Source: Candidatus Thorarchaeota archaeon SMTZ1-83
GTDB lineage: Archaea; Asgardarchaeota; Thorarchaeia; Thorarchaeales; Thorarchaeaceae
Assembly: GCA_001563325.1 (NCBI GenBank)
Contig: LRSK01000259.1
Coordinates: 1-9,810, forward strand
Direction: 5' to 3'
Length of the DNA stretch: 9,810 nucleotides
This document shows positions 1 to 7,461 of the stretch, piece after piece; positions within the stretch are counted from its first letter, which is position 1; every line of letters starts with the position of its first letter. The notes beneath the pieces were generated by a model. The model saw only the letters and a list, made by a program, of their open reading frames with translations. It did not search any database and was not told the DNA's origin. The position numbers and the translations under genes are program-made.

Positions 1-1649
1 TGGCTGATTGGGCTAAGGACCTGCCCAATGTTGCCTATTCAACGGACTACATCTTCATGTGCAGTGATCCTGGGCAGCAACTGGTCACGGATGCGATTCT
101 AGAACATAAGCTTAACCGTGTCGTTGTTGGATCATGTTCGCCACTGCAACATGAGCAGACATTCCGTAGTGCTTTGGAGGCTGCAGGTCTCTCAGGCTAC
201 TATCTTGTAGGTCCTGTAGGATTAAGAGAGCAGCTTACGCTCGTAAATGCCAAAGCTCCACCAGACATCCTTCAGGAAAAAGCGCAAGACATGATTAGGA
301 GTGCAATTGCCAAGGCTGTGAACAACGAGATTGTGCCGCTTAAGGAGGTCAACGTCACCAGGGCTGTTATGGTTGTTGGCGGCGGGGTTTCTGGAATGAC
401 CGCGGCCCTAGACATCGCAAGAAAAGGCTTTGATGTGTTCCTAGTAGAGAAGCAGGGAACCTTGGGCGGGAGACTCAACGAACTTCACACTTTATTCCCA
501 GAAATGAATTCTGCTCAAGAGCTAGTAGACAGCCTCAGGGGACAGGTTGAGAAAGCTGAAAGAATCAAAGTACTACTCAACACCAAGGTTGTCAAGAGAG
601 ATGGAACATATGGAAACTACGTCATCACAGTAGAGAACACAGAAACTGGTGAAGCAGAATCCTGTACAATTGGAACAATGGTAATTGCTGTGGGAACTGA
701 AACGTACGAACCGAAACAAGGAGAATTTGGATGGGGAGAGGTCCCAGGGGTCATGACAACTCTCGATCTTGAGAAGATGTTGAAGAAAGGTGAGTTGAAG
801 AAACCTCCCAAGAATCCAGTATTCATTCATTGCGTAGGATCAAGACAGACACCTGGAGAGGGAAATCGGCATTGTTCACGGGTCTGCTGCTCTGCAGTCA
901 TAGCAGTACAACATGAGCTGAAGGAGCTGTACCCAGACATCAAGATATTCTCAGCATACAAGGAGCATATTCGACCTTTTGCAAACGGAATGGAAGAAAT
1001 GTGGCGAGAGAACCGAAAGAAGGGTGTTACCTATCTGAGGTGGGTGCGAGAGAATCCAGTGACTGTTGAGAAGGCTCCTGAAGGCGATGAGGCGATAGTC
1101 ACTATCTGTGACACCCTATCCCAGGAAACTTTCAAAATTAAGACCGACATGGTGGTGCTAGCTGTTGGACTCGAAGCACCGCACGATGTCAATGAGCTTG
1201 TAAGAGCAATGGGAATCAATCGTGGACCTGATGGGTTTCTACTTGAGATGCATATGAAGTTCAGACCTGTAGAAACAACTGTACCAGGCGTATTCCTCGG
1301 GACCACCTTTGCGAAAAACGTTGCCGACTCCATAAATCAAGCAAGGGGTGCCGCCAGCGAGGCTACTGCTCCTCTTAACCTCGGGACTGTGAAGATTGAA
1401 CTTCTCACCGCAGATGTTGATGAGGAGTTGTGTGTGGGTTGTGATCTTTGTCATTACTCCGAAATATGTCCCTATGATGCTGTTTCGATGGTTGAGGTCG
1501 AACCTGGAGTCAAAAAGAGTGTGACCAACGAGATGGCATGTGAAGGCTGTGGAGCTTGCACGGCCATATGCCCCACGGGAGCACGCGACCTTAGGTGGTG
1601 GCGGGAGCATAGCTTCCTGGAACAGATTGAAGAGATGCTAAAGGAGTGA
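1..1649 (+). CDS. hdrA: HdrA-like FAD/iron-sulfur subunit, 5'-truncated by the window edge
   Basis: This is the C-terminal 548 or so residues of an HdrA-type flavoprotein. The reading frame is open to the left edge (codons from base 3), so the true start lies outside; the ATG at 57 is an internal methionine. Numbering from that Met57: the HdrA N-terminal domain has Cys2 and Cys27 (GSCSPLQH). An FAD-binding Rossmann motif GGGVSG is at 108-113, and LVEKQGTLGGRLNE follows at 129-142. CVGSR (259-263) and CSRVCC (273-278) belong to the thioredoxin-reductase-like fold. A C-terminal ferredoxin domain carries two clusters: Cys459/462/465/471 and Cys495/498/501/505. The first cluster reads CX2CX2CX5CP, two residues longer than the usual CX2CX2CX3CP. 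No ferredoxin domain is inserted in the FAD domain, so the protein resembles the second half of the tandem HdrA at 3664-7122. The family passes electrons between FAD and Fe-S clusters in soluble Hdr complexes. It is followed by the gene at 1655. Family call is firm; the physiological partner is unknown. Confidence 0.93.
   Translation, partial: ADWAKDLPNVAYSTDYIFMCSDPGQQLVTDAILEHKLNRVVVGSCSPLQHEQTFRSALEAAGLSGYYLVGPVGLREQLTLVNAKAPPDILQEKAQDMIRSAIAKAVNNEIVPLKEVNVTRAVMVVGGGVSGMTAALDIARKGFDVFLVEKQGTLGGRLNELHTLFPEMNSAQELVDSLRGQVEKAERIKVLLNTKVVKRDGTYGNYVITVENTETGEAESCTIGTMVIAVGTETYEPKQGEFGWGEVPGVMTTLDLEKMLKKGELKKPPKNPVFIHCVGSRQTPGEGNRHCSRVCCSAVIAVQHELKELYPDIKIFSAYKEHIRPFANGMEEMWRENRKKGVTYLRWVRENPVTVEKAPEGDEAIVTICDTLSQETFKIKTDMVVLAVGLEAPHDVNELVRAMGINRGPDGFLLEMHMKFRPVETTVPGVFLGTTFAKNVADSINQARGAASEATAPLNLGTVKIELLTADVDEELCVGCDLCHYSEICPYDAVSMVEVEPGVKKSVTNEMACEGCGACTAICPTGARDLRWWREHSFLEQIEEMLKE
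1643..1646 (+). promoter_or_regulatory. Shine-Dalgarno GGAG that decides the start at 1655
   Basis: GGAG lies in the last codons of the upstream hdrA-like gene, 8 nt before ATG 1655. A GTG at 1646 is in the same frame but overlaps the GGAG itself and has no good site of its own. ATG 1655 is therefore the better start, 5 nt after the upstream stop codon, which suggests translational coupling. Confidence 0.6.
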
Positions 1650-1654
1650 AACTC

Positions 1655-2221
1655 ATGGTCACGATTCATGGCCTTCGTGCTGGATGGACCGTACTGAACA
1701 ATCTCTTGGGCGAGCTGCGAGAGAAGGGTGTGTTCATACCCGACCTTACGTATGCTGACCTTCGGAACTCAAAGATGGTGATTGAATACCTGTCGAGTTT
1801 CAGGAGTGAACTGAATGAGTCAGATCAGGGTGATGAAAAGCTCAGGATAGAGATGGAAACCAAGATTCTAGGCATCCGAGAAGCTTTGATGGTTTGGGCA
1901 GAGAAAGAAGAAGGCGTCGAGTATAGGCAGACCTGGGAAATCAGGTTTCAGATTGCTCTTGATGAAGAAGAAAGCCCTCTGGATAACGATCAGACTCCGA
2001 TCTCAGATATTCCAAGGGAGAAGGACATTGGTTTCTTCAGAATTCGACTGCCAGAGGAGACTCCGGTTGAGATTGTTTCTGAGATTGCTGAAGACTGCGG
2101 AGTGCTCATCTCTTTGGACGGTGATAGGCATCTGCAGGTGAGCGGGAATAAAGAAAGTGTTCGCGATGCCATGAAACGCCTGGGTGAAGTGTTCTATGGT
2201 GACAGCAAGATGAAAAAGTAG
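1655..2221 (+). CDS. DUF2096-like archaeal protein with C-terminal KH-like region
   Basis: A 188-residue cytoplasmic protein with no signal peptide or membrane segment. Residues 1-105 look helical, and the pattern GWTVLNNLLGELREKGVFIP followed by DLRNSK (35-40) resembles, from memory, the uncharacterised archaeal family DUF2096. An acidic low-complexity linker (about 103-118) leads to residues 125-182. There, a strand (FFRIRLP), the helix EIVSEIAEDCGV, a strand pair (LISLDGD, RHLQVSG) and the helix ESVRDAMKRLGEVF look like a KH-type or similar alpha/beta nucleic-acid-binding fold. No catalytic motif is visible. It is probably co-transcribed with the hdrA-like gene, whose stop codon is 5 nt upstream, and it converges on hdrB across a gap of only 43 nt. 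Its role is unknown. The family name is a recollection that needs a profile search; the KH-like reading is from secondary-structure pattern only. Confidence 0.72.
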   Translation: MVTIHGLRAGWTVLNNLLGELREKGVFIPDLTYADLRNSKMVIEYLSSFRSELNESDQGDEKLRIEMETKILGIREALMVWAEKEEGVEYRQTWEIRFQIALDEEESPLDNDQTPISDIPREKDIGFFRIRLPEETPVEIVSEIAEDCGVLISLDGDRHLQVSGNKESVRDAMKRLGEVFYGDSKMKK

Positions 2222-2264
2222 CTCCTTATCTGTCTGACCCATTTAGCAGGCCTGAGGTGCCAAT

Positions 2265-3140
2265 TCAAATACCTAAGATTTCACTGATTGGATCTAGAGA
2301 AATCCTGTTCAGTTCTGTACCTAGGGATTCAGGATCTAGCCCCATTGCTAATCCTAGAATCTGTGTAACAAACATGGCAGGAAGCTCAATCGACTCACCC
2401 TTTTCGTCTTTCAGTCCAATCAGCTGGACATCAAATTGCGTGTGACACGCGGGGCAGTTCGTGACGAGAACATTGGCCCCAGCCTCTTTGGCCGAGATCA
2501 TCTTTTCTGTGAGGATTCTTGTTGCCACATCCTCGCTCGTAATTAGAAGAGGAGACCCACAACATGCTAGCTTGAGGCCCCAGGGCACACTCTTGGCTCC
2601 GGTGAGCTCCAAAATCTCATCGACCTTGCTTGGTAGCTCAGGGTCATCAAACTCTGCAACATTTGAAGGTCGGATGAGATGACAACCAGGATGAAATGCG
2701 ATCTTCAGCCCTGTGAGGGGTTTAACTATCTTATCTCTTATTTCATCCTTCATGTCATAGAGAACCTCAACAAAATGACGGATCTTGGCTTTGCCACTGT
2801 ATTCAAGTCCCAAGGGCTTTAGAGCATTGTTGACCATCTTTCGGTATTTTTCATCATCATGAAGCACATGGTCGGTGTCCTTTAGTGAGCCGAAGCAGCC
2901 ATTGCAGGGAGTGACTATGTCATGACCTCTACTCTCGGCTAATGCTATGTTCCTACCCGACATCGAGAGCCAGCTGTTTTCATCTATCGACTTCAAGACT
3001 ACTGTACCGCAGCAGGATGCGCCATCGAAGTCAATAAGCTTCACATCTAGCTGCTTAGCAACAGCACGCATAGAGGCCTCATAGTTATTGAACCGGTTGG
3101 GGATGGCACACCCGAGGAATACTTCATAGGTCTGGGTCAT
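2265..3140 (-). CDS. hdrB: HdrB, heterodisulfide reductase catalytic subunit (two CCG domains)
   Basis: A 291-residue protein with two complete cysteine-rich CCG domains. The first has Cys11, Cys43-Cys44, Cys79 and Cys82 (CX31CCX34CX2C). The second has Cys153, Cys193-Cys194, Cys229 and Cys232 (CX39CCX34CX2C). In characterised HdrB these ligate two noncubane [4Fe-4S] clusters that split the CoM-S-S-CoB heterodisulfide. All ligands are intact, so it should be catalytically competent toward a heterodisulfide or another disulfide-like or organic substrate. Whether this organism makes CoM or CoB cannot be told here. Length is typical and no membrane segment is present. The ATG is 1 nt after the hdrC stop, with a GGAGG-type site inside the end of hdrC. 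It is the last gene of the leftward hdrACB run and ends 43 nt from the convergent gene at 1655-2221. No clear terminator was seen; the nearest T-run on this strand (around 2213-2217) lies inside that opposing gene. Confidence 0.95.
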   Translation of the reverse strand: MTQTYEVFLGCAIPNRFNNYEASMRAVAKQLDVKLIDFDGASCCGTVVLKSIDENSWLSMSGRNIALAESRGHDIVTPCNGCFGSLKDTDHVLHDDEKYRKMVNNALKPLGLEYSGKAKIRHFVEVLYDMKDEIRDKIVKPLTGLKIAFHPGCHLIRPSNVAEFDDPELPSKVDEILELTGAKSVPWGLKLACCGSPLLITSEDVATRILTEKMISAKEAGANVLVTNCPACHTQFDVQLIGLKDEKGESIELPAMFVTQILGLAMGLDPESLGTELNRISLDPISEILGI

Positions 3141-3141
3141 A

Positions 3142-3660
3142 TCACTCGCCCTCCTCCAACTTCATCAGACCAGTTTTGTCCAAGACTTTTCGCGTGTCCT
3201 CGACATTCAATTCAGGCACATCATCAAGCTCGAGGTCCTCACGTTCCCATTCTGTGGGCTCGTACAGTTTGCCAGAGTCATACAATGACTTCCTAGCAGC
3301 TACATAGCCAGGTGGTGTTATCTTCTTCTTGAATGCCATGTTCTTGAGACCAAAGATGATGTCAGTGATGTCGATGCCCTGAGGACATCGCTCCTGGCAA
3401 GTATAGCAGGTTGTGCATAGCCAGACCATGTCTGTTTCCAAGACTTCCTTGAGTCCAAAGAGAAGCATTCGCATCAACTCATGGACCTGAATGTTGACCT
3501 TATCACTAACTGGACATCCTGCGCTGCATTTGGCACACTGGAAACAAGCCGTGAGGTCCTTGCCACCAAGTAGCTTGGAAACCTCCTTTGTAAACTCTGC
3601 ATCTAGTGTATCGAACTTCTTTCCCTCAAAAGACTTGAACTGGCCCCACGACTCAGTCAT
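3142..3660 (-). CDS. hdrC: HdrC, dicluster ferredoxin subunit
   Basis: A 172-residue soluble protein with two classical [4Fe-4S] motifs CX2CX2CX3CP: Cys39/42/45/49 (ACFQCAKCSAGCP) and Cys82/85/88/92 (LCTTCYTCQERCP). This is the HdrC pattern, which conducts electrons from HdrA to the HdrB active site. The C-terminal tail (about 118-172) is charged, as is common for HdrC. No transmembrane helices are fused to it, so it belongs to the cytoplasmic HdrABC type rather than HdrDE. ATG 3660 has an AAGGAGG site about 9 nt upstream and starts 3 nt after the hdrA stop. The order A-C-B and the 1-3 nt spacings make it a clear operon member. Confidence 0.95.
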   Translation of the reverse strand: MTESWGQFKSFEGKKFDTLDAEFTKEVSKLLGGKDLTACFQCAKCSAGCPVSDKVNIQVHELMRMLLFGLKEVLETDMVWLCTTCYTCQERCPQGIDITDIIFGLKNMAFKKKITPPGYVAARKSLYDSGKLYEPTEWEREDLELDDVPELNVEDTRKVLDKTGLMKLEEGE

Positions 3661-3663
3661 ATC

Positions 3664-6600
3664 TTATCGCCTCCTTGGTCTTAGTGGGCTCGGGCCCAGT
3701 TTGTCAGCGACCTCTGTCAGCTTCTTTACAGTTTCAGCCCATATTGGACCTTCACTCGCACTGATCTGCGTGAACTGGAGTCTCTCAGGCTCTAACCCTG
3801 CCTTCTCAATGATCTTCTTTGCAATAGCATATCTACGCTCAAAGGACACGTTGCCATCAACATAGTGACAATCTCCAAAATGGCAACCAGAAATCCATAC
3901 CATGTCAGCGCCCAGTCTAAAGGCTTCGAGAATGTGAGTCACGCTGACTCGACCTGTGCACATCACTCGGATGTCACGTACGGTGGTGGGTTGCTGGAAG
4001 CGTGAAACTCCTGCACTGTCAGCCCCGGCATAAGAGCACCAATTACAGAGTATTGTAAGAATCCTTGACTCAGTGGGAGGCATGTCTTGTAGAGCCGAAC
4101 GGATCTGTGCCAGTATCTGGTCATCTGTGAAATGTTTCATGGTGATAGCCCCAGCTGGGCATCCAGCCGCACACTTACCACAGCCAGCACAGAGCACTGG
4201 ATTTGAAACTGCATAGTCAGAACCACCATCACCAGGTACGACCTCAATCGCATTATAGGCACAGTTTATCTCACATGTACCGCAACCAACACAGACTTCA
4301 GGGTCAACAACAGACACAATGGCCTCAGCCTTCCGAATGCCACTGGCCAGAGGTATCAGGGCTCTTGATGCAGCACCCCTACCCTGAGCAACAGATTCAG
4401 CTATCGTCTTTGGAGCAGTAGCGGTCCCTGCCACGAAAACACCGTCGGTCTGGAAATCCACAGGTCTAAGTTTGGGATGCGCCTCCATGAAGAATCCCGA
4501 CATGTTTAGTGGAACCTTGAATAGCTCGGAAACATCCTTGTTCTTCTCACGAGGAATCATTGCAGTTGAGAGAACGACATGGTCAACATCAAATGCCACC
4601 TCAGCGCCGAACACTTGGTCCATGACCTCTACTCGTAGCGCCTTGTCTTTGCCCTTCTTCACATTGGGTTGCGTAGCTTGATCAAATCTGATAAACACAA
4701 CTCCCTTCTCTCGAGCCTCTCTGTATCGGTCCTCTCCTTTATAGGATACTCTGATGTCTCGATACAGATGAAATACACGTGAATTGGGATACTTCTCAAG
4801 TAGTTCTAGAGTGTGTTCCAAAGCAATAGTACAGCAGATACCAGAACACCAGGTTCGAGCTCCCTCAAGCGACTCCTCTTCACGAGAGCCTGCGCAATGA
4901 ATTATGGCAAAGGTCTGGCCATCCTCGATTCCTTCGCCGTTTGCTATCTTCTGATTGAACTCGACCTCAGTAATAACATTGTCCAACTTCTTTAGACCAT
5001 AGAGGCCCTTTTCCTCAAGCTGTGTGGCACCTGTGGCAACTATGACTATTCCTACCTTGAGCTCTTGCACCTGCTTTCCTGCCTTTATTGTGACATCAAA
5101 GTCGCCAACCGAGCCCTTAGCCTCGATGACCTCAGCGTTCAGCATCAGCTCAATATTTGGATTGCCTGTTATGGCTGCTTCGAACTCCTTCACAACTTCC
5201 TCGCTTGGTCGATGGTCGAAGTTGATTGTTCGAAGTTCATTCAGGAAGCCACCAACCTTATCGTCCTTCTCGACAAGTACTACTTTGAAGCCCTTCTGTG
5301 CTATCAGATCTGCAGCAGCCATCCCAGAAACACCAGCACCTATGACAAGCACAGTGGGCTCGACCGTGGTGACTGCTTCCTGCTGGGCCTCCAGAAGCCT
5401 TGCTCGTGCAACAGACATCCGAACAAGGTCGTTTGCCTTGGAGGTTGCCTCATCCTTTGCAGCTTGATGCACCCACGAACAGTGTTCTCGGATGTTTGCG
5501 AGCTCGAACAGATACTTGTTGAGTCCGGCCTCCTCAATGGTTGCTCTGAAGAGAGGTTCATGAGTTCGAGGTGTGCAAGACGCGACAACTAGACGGTTGA
5601 GGTTATGCTCCTTAATGGCCTCCTTGATTACATCTTGAGCGTCTGATGAACATGAATAGAGAAGATTCTCGGAATAGACTACTCCGGGCAGTGTGCTTGC
5701 ATATTCTGTGACTTCCGCAACATCTACTGTCCCAGCGATGTTGATTCCGCAGGAACAGATAATAACTCCAATCCGGGGCTCTGCAGCAATAAGCTCCAGA
5801 TCTGCTTCTGTAAGTGCCTCGCTTTCTGATGCCTCTGGCAATACGATATCCATGGTAGCCATCGCGGCAGCTGCGCTTCCCTGGGCAACGGAGTCAGGGA
5901 TGTCCTTGGGAAAATTACAAGCTCCGCACATGTGCACTCCTGGAACACCAGTCTGGACAGAATCAATCCCGTCACCCTTCCCCTCAATGAAACCATATTG
6001 ATCGAGCTTTATCCCAAGCTTCTCCATCAATTCATTATTCTTGTTTGGCACCATTGCGGGACAGAGAACTACAAGATCATAGCGGTCCTTCAGAACCTCG
6101 TGCCCTTTCGCATCACTATGTCTGACAATCAGGTTCTGAGTTTCGGGGTCCTCAGTGATATAGCTGGGAAGCCCCTTGACGTAGTTAATGGCATATTCGG
6201 TTTCGCCCCTAACCACAAACTCTTCGAAACCCTTTCCGAATGCGCGCATGTCATTGTAGAGGATATCGATGTGGACCTCAGGAGTGTGCTCTTTGGTGAT
6301 GATTGCCTCCTTGGTTGCATAAGTACAACAGATTCTGGAGCAATAGGCACAATGGTTTACATCTCGGCTGCCTACGCATTGAATAAACGCGATACGATGC
6401 GGTTCCTTTCCATCAGATGGCCTCATCACAATCCCTTTCGTGGGACCGCTGGCTGAAACCATTCGTTCGTACTCAAGTGCAGTCACCACATTTGGAAATC
6501 GCCCATAGCCATACTCTGGCACAGATGCAGCATCAAGCAAGTTGTAACCTGTGGCAACAATTATTGATCCTGCATTGATTTTGACAATCTCATCAGGAAT

Positions 6601-7122
6601 CTCAAAGTCAATAGCTTCTGCCTTGCAGGTCTTGACACAGGTCATACACTCGATGCAGTTCTCCATGTCAATAGTTGCAATATTGGGTACAGCCTGTGGG
6701 AACGGAATATAGGCGGCTTTCCTCATCTTAAGACCCATATCGTACTCGTTCCTAACCTCAATTGGACAGACCCTCTCACAATCCCCGCAGCCTGTGCATT
6801 TGTCCATGTCGACCCTTCTGGTGTGTTTAAGGACCTTGACCATGAAGTCACCAGCCTCCCCGGATACATCCGTGACCTCAGAATAAGCCAAGATCTCAAT
6901 ATTGCGATGACGAGAACAGTCAACCATCCATGGTCCTTGAATGCACATTGAGCAGTCGAGAGTGGGGAATGTCTTGTCCAGTTGGGACATATGACCTCCG
7001 ATGGAGGAGGACTTCTCGACCATATATACTTGGACGCCCATCTCAGCGAGATCAAGTGCAGCACGCATCCCTGCAATACCTGCACCGATGATTACAACCG
7101 GCTTTGTAGCAGACTCTGCCAT
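3664..7122 (-). CDS. hdrA: Tandem HdrA fused to a C-terminal MvhD domain
   Basis: A 1152-residue electron-transfer flavoprotein, well above the roughly 650 residues of a methanogen HdrA. Module 1 (about 8-430): FAD Rossmann GAGIAG at 13-18, the HdrA signature DCSMCIQGPWMVDC (Cys57, 60, 69), and an inserted ferredoxin (Cys109/112/115/119 and Cys156/159/162/166). CVGSR and CSRICC are at 249-253 and 261-266. Module 2 (about 450-1010): the HdrA N-terminal domain (Cys456, 458, 491, 516), a second FAD motif GAGVSG (595-600) without inserted ferredoxin, and a C-terminal ferredoxin (Cys944/947/950/954 and Cys978/981/984/988). Module 3 (about 1020-1145) is MvhD/FlpD-like: CNWCSYAGAD, MCTGRV, GCHFGDCHY. 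MvhD normally delivers electrons from a hydrogenase or formate dehydrogenase; neither is encoded here. The start at 7122 is chosen because the open frame continues upstream to 7326 but would overlap the ferredoxin gene, and the Rossmann domain begins right after 7122. A GGAG lies 11 nt upstream. Family certain, start good. Confidence 0.95.
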   Translation of the reverse strand: MAESATKPVVIIGAGIAGMRAALDLAEMGVQVYMVEKSSSIGGHMSQLDKTFPTLDCSMCIQGPWMVDCSRHRNIEILAYSEVTDVSGEAGDFMVKVLKHTRRVDMDKCTGCGDCERVCPIEVRNEYDMGLKMRKAAYIPFPQAVPNIATIDMENCIECMTCVKTCKAEAIDFEIPDEIVKINAGSIIVATGYNLLDAASVPEYGYGRFPNVVTALEYERMVSASGPTKGIVMRPSDGKEPHRIAFIQCVGSRDVNHCAYCSRICCTYATKEAIITKEHTPEVHIDILYNDMRAFGKGFEEFVVRGETEYAINYVKGLPSYITEDPETQNLIVRHSDAKGHEVLKDRYDLVVLCPAMVPNKNNELMEKLGIKLDQYGFIEGKGDGIDSVQTGVPGVHMCGACNFPKDIPDSVAQGSAAAAMATMDIVLPEASESEALTEADLELIAAEPRIGVIICSCGINIAGTVDVAEVTEYASTLPGVVYSENLLYSCSSDAQDVIKEAIKEHNLNRLVVASCTPRTHEPLFRATIEEAGLNKYLFELANIREHCSWVHQAAKDEATSKANDLVRMSVARARLLEAQQEAVTTVEPTVLVIGAGVSGMAAADLIAQKGFKVVLVEKDDKVGGFLNELRTINFDHRPSEEVVKEFEAAITGNPNIELMLNAEVIEAKGSVGDFDVTIKAGKQVQELKVGIVIVATGATQLEEKGLYGLKKLDNVITEVEFNQKIANGEGIEDGQTFAIIHCAGSREEESLEGARTWCSGICCTIALEHTLELLEKYPNSRVFHLYRDIRVSYKGEDRYREAREKGVVFIRFDQATQPNVKKGKDKALRVEVMDQVFGAEVAFDVDHVVLSTAMIPREKNKDVSELFKVPLNMSGFFMEAHPKLRPVDFQTDGVFVAGTATAPKTIAESVAQGRGAASRALIPLASGIRKAEAIVSVVDPEVCVGCGTCEINCAYNAIEVVPGDGGSDYAVSNPVLCAGCGKCAAGCPAGAITMKHFTDDQILAQIRSALQDMPPTESRILTILCNWCSYAGADSAGVSRFQQPTTVRDIRVMCTGRVSVTHILEAFRLGADMVWISGCHFGDCHYVDGNVSFERRYAIAKKIIEKAGLEPERLQFTQISASEGPIWAETVKKLTEVADKLGPSPLRPRRR

Positions 7123-7168
7123 TCCTTTGTCCACTCCGACGTAACAAGGCGCATCGGTTGAATAGCAT

Positions 7169-7177
7169 GATAAAATG
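7169..7177 (-). promoter_or_regulatory. Possible TATA box for hdrACB
   Basis: Within the 103 nt between the ferredoxin stop and the hdrA start, the - strand reads CATTTTATC. It is AT-rich and preceded by the purine-rich AACAAA, a loose match to an archaeal BRE-TATA pair. It is centred about 50 nt upstream of the hdrA ATG, which would put transcription start near 7147 with a leader of about 25 nt. This is the only plausible place for an internal promoter separating hdrACB from the upstream genes. Weak consensus only. Confidence 0.3.
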
Positions 7178-7225
7178 TTTGTTATCGGACGAAGAAATCC
7201 AAACTGTCCAATCTGGAGTCCTAGA

Positions 7226-7450
7226 CTAATCGGGTAGTCCGATGATTTGTGGGCTCTTTGGAATAATTGGCCTCTCAATCCTGATTGCGCGTGCAGGACA
7301 CTGAAACTCACAGGAGGTGCAGTCAATGCACTTCTTCGGCTTGATTATCTCTGCTTTTCTTGTGCTCTCGTTAAAGCCCCAGACCCCCCTCGGACATACA
7401 TTCAAACAATCCTGGCAACCGGAACAGGCTCCATAGTCATAGATTATCAT
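7226..7450 (-). CDS. HgcB-like 2[4Fe-4S] ferredoxin
   Basis: A 74-residue dicluster ferredoxin with Cys9/12/15/19 (ACSGCQDCLNVCPRGVWGF) and Cys41/44/47/51 (KCIDCTSCEFQCPARAI), both CX2CX2CX3CP. The flanking text, VCP-x-GVW/F after the first cluster and CP-x-x-AI after the second, resembles HgcB, the electron donor to the corrinoid protein HgcA. HgcB is usually about 95 residues and has a further conserved cysteine after the second cluster plus a C-terminal cysteine pair. This protein ends IIGLPD and has none of them, so it is HgcB-like, not canonical. Its ATG lies 11 nt after the stop of the HgcA-like gene, with a strong GAGGTGA site 6 nt upstream. Likely role (inference): reducing the corrinoid cobalt of its neighbour and/or exchanging electrons with the Hdr complex encoded downstream. 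The alternative is a general ferredoxin. Confidence 0.88.
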   Translation of the reverse strand: MIIYDYGACSGCQDCLNVCPRGVWGFNESTRKAEIIKPKKCIDCTSCEFQCPARAIRIERPIIPKSPQIIGLPD

Positions 7451-7461
7451 TTCATATCACC

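Noticed and set aside
1646..1654. GTG start at 1646 for the DUF2096-like gene
   Set aside because: It overlaps the GGAG that serves ATG 1655 and has no site of its own.
2247..2254. CAGGCCTG palindrome in the convergent gap as a bidirectional terminator
   Set aside because: Eight bases with no loop and no adjacent T-tract; expected by chance.
5065..5592. Long + strand open frames opposite hdrA
   Set aside because: They lie antisense to the conserved FAD and N-terminal domains of HdrA, show no recognisable motif, and are explained as shadows of a strongly biased coding strand.
7224..7239. GACTA/TAGTC inverted repeat at the end of the ferredoxin gene as a terminator
   Set aside because: Only 5 bp with a 6-nt loop, partly inside the coding sequence, and not followed by a T-run on either strand.
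7123..7326. Upstream extension of the hdrA open frame to 7326 (68 extra residues)
   Set aside because: The extra segment overlaps the end of the ferredoxin gene in another frame, resembles no HdrA N-terminus, and the Rossmann domain starts normally just after Met at 7122.
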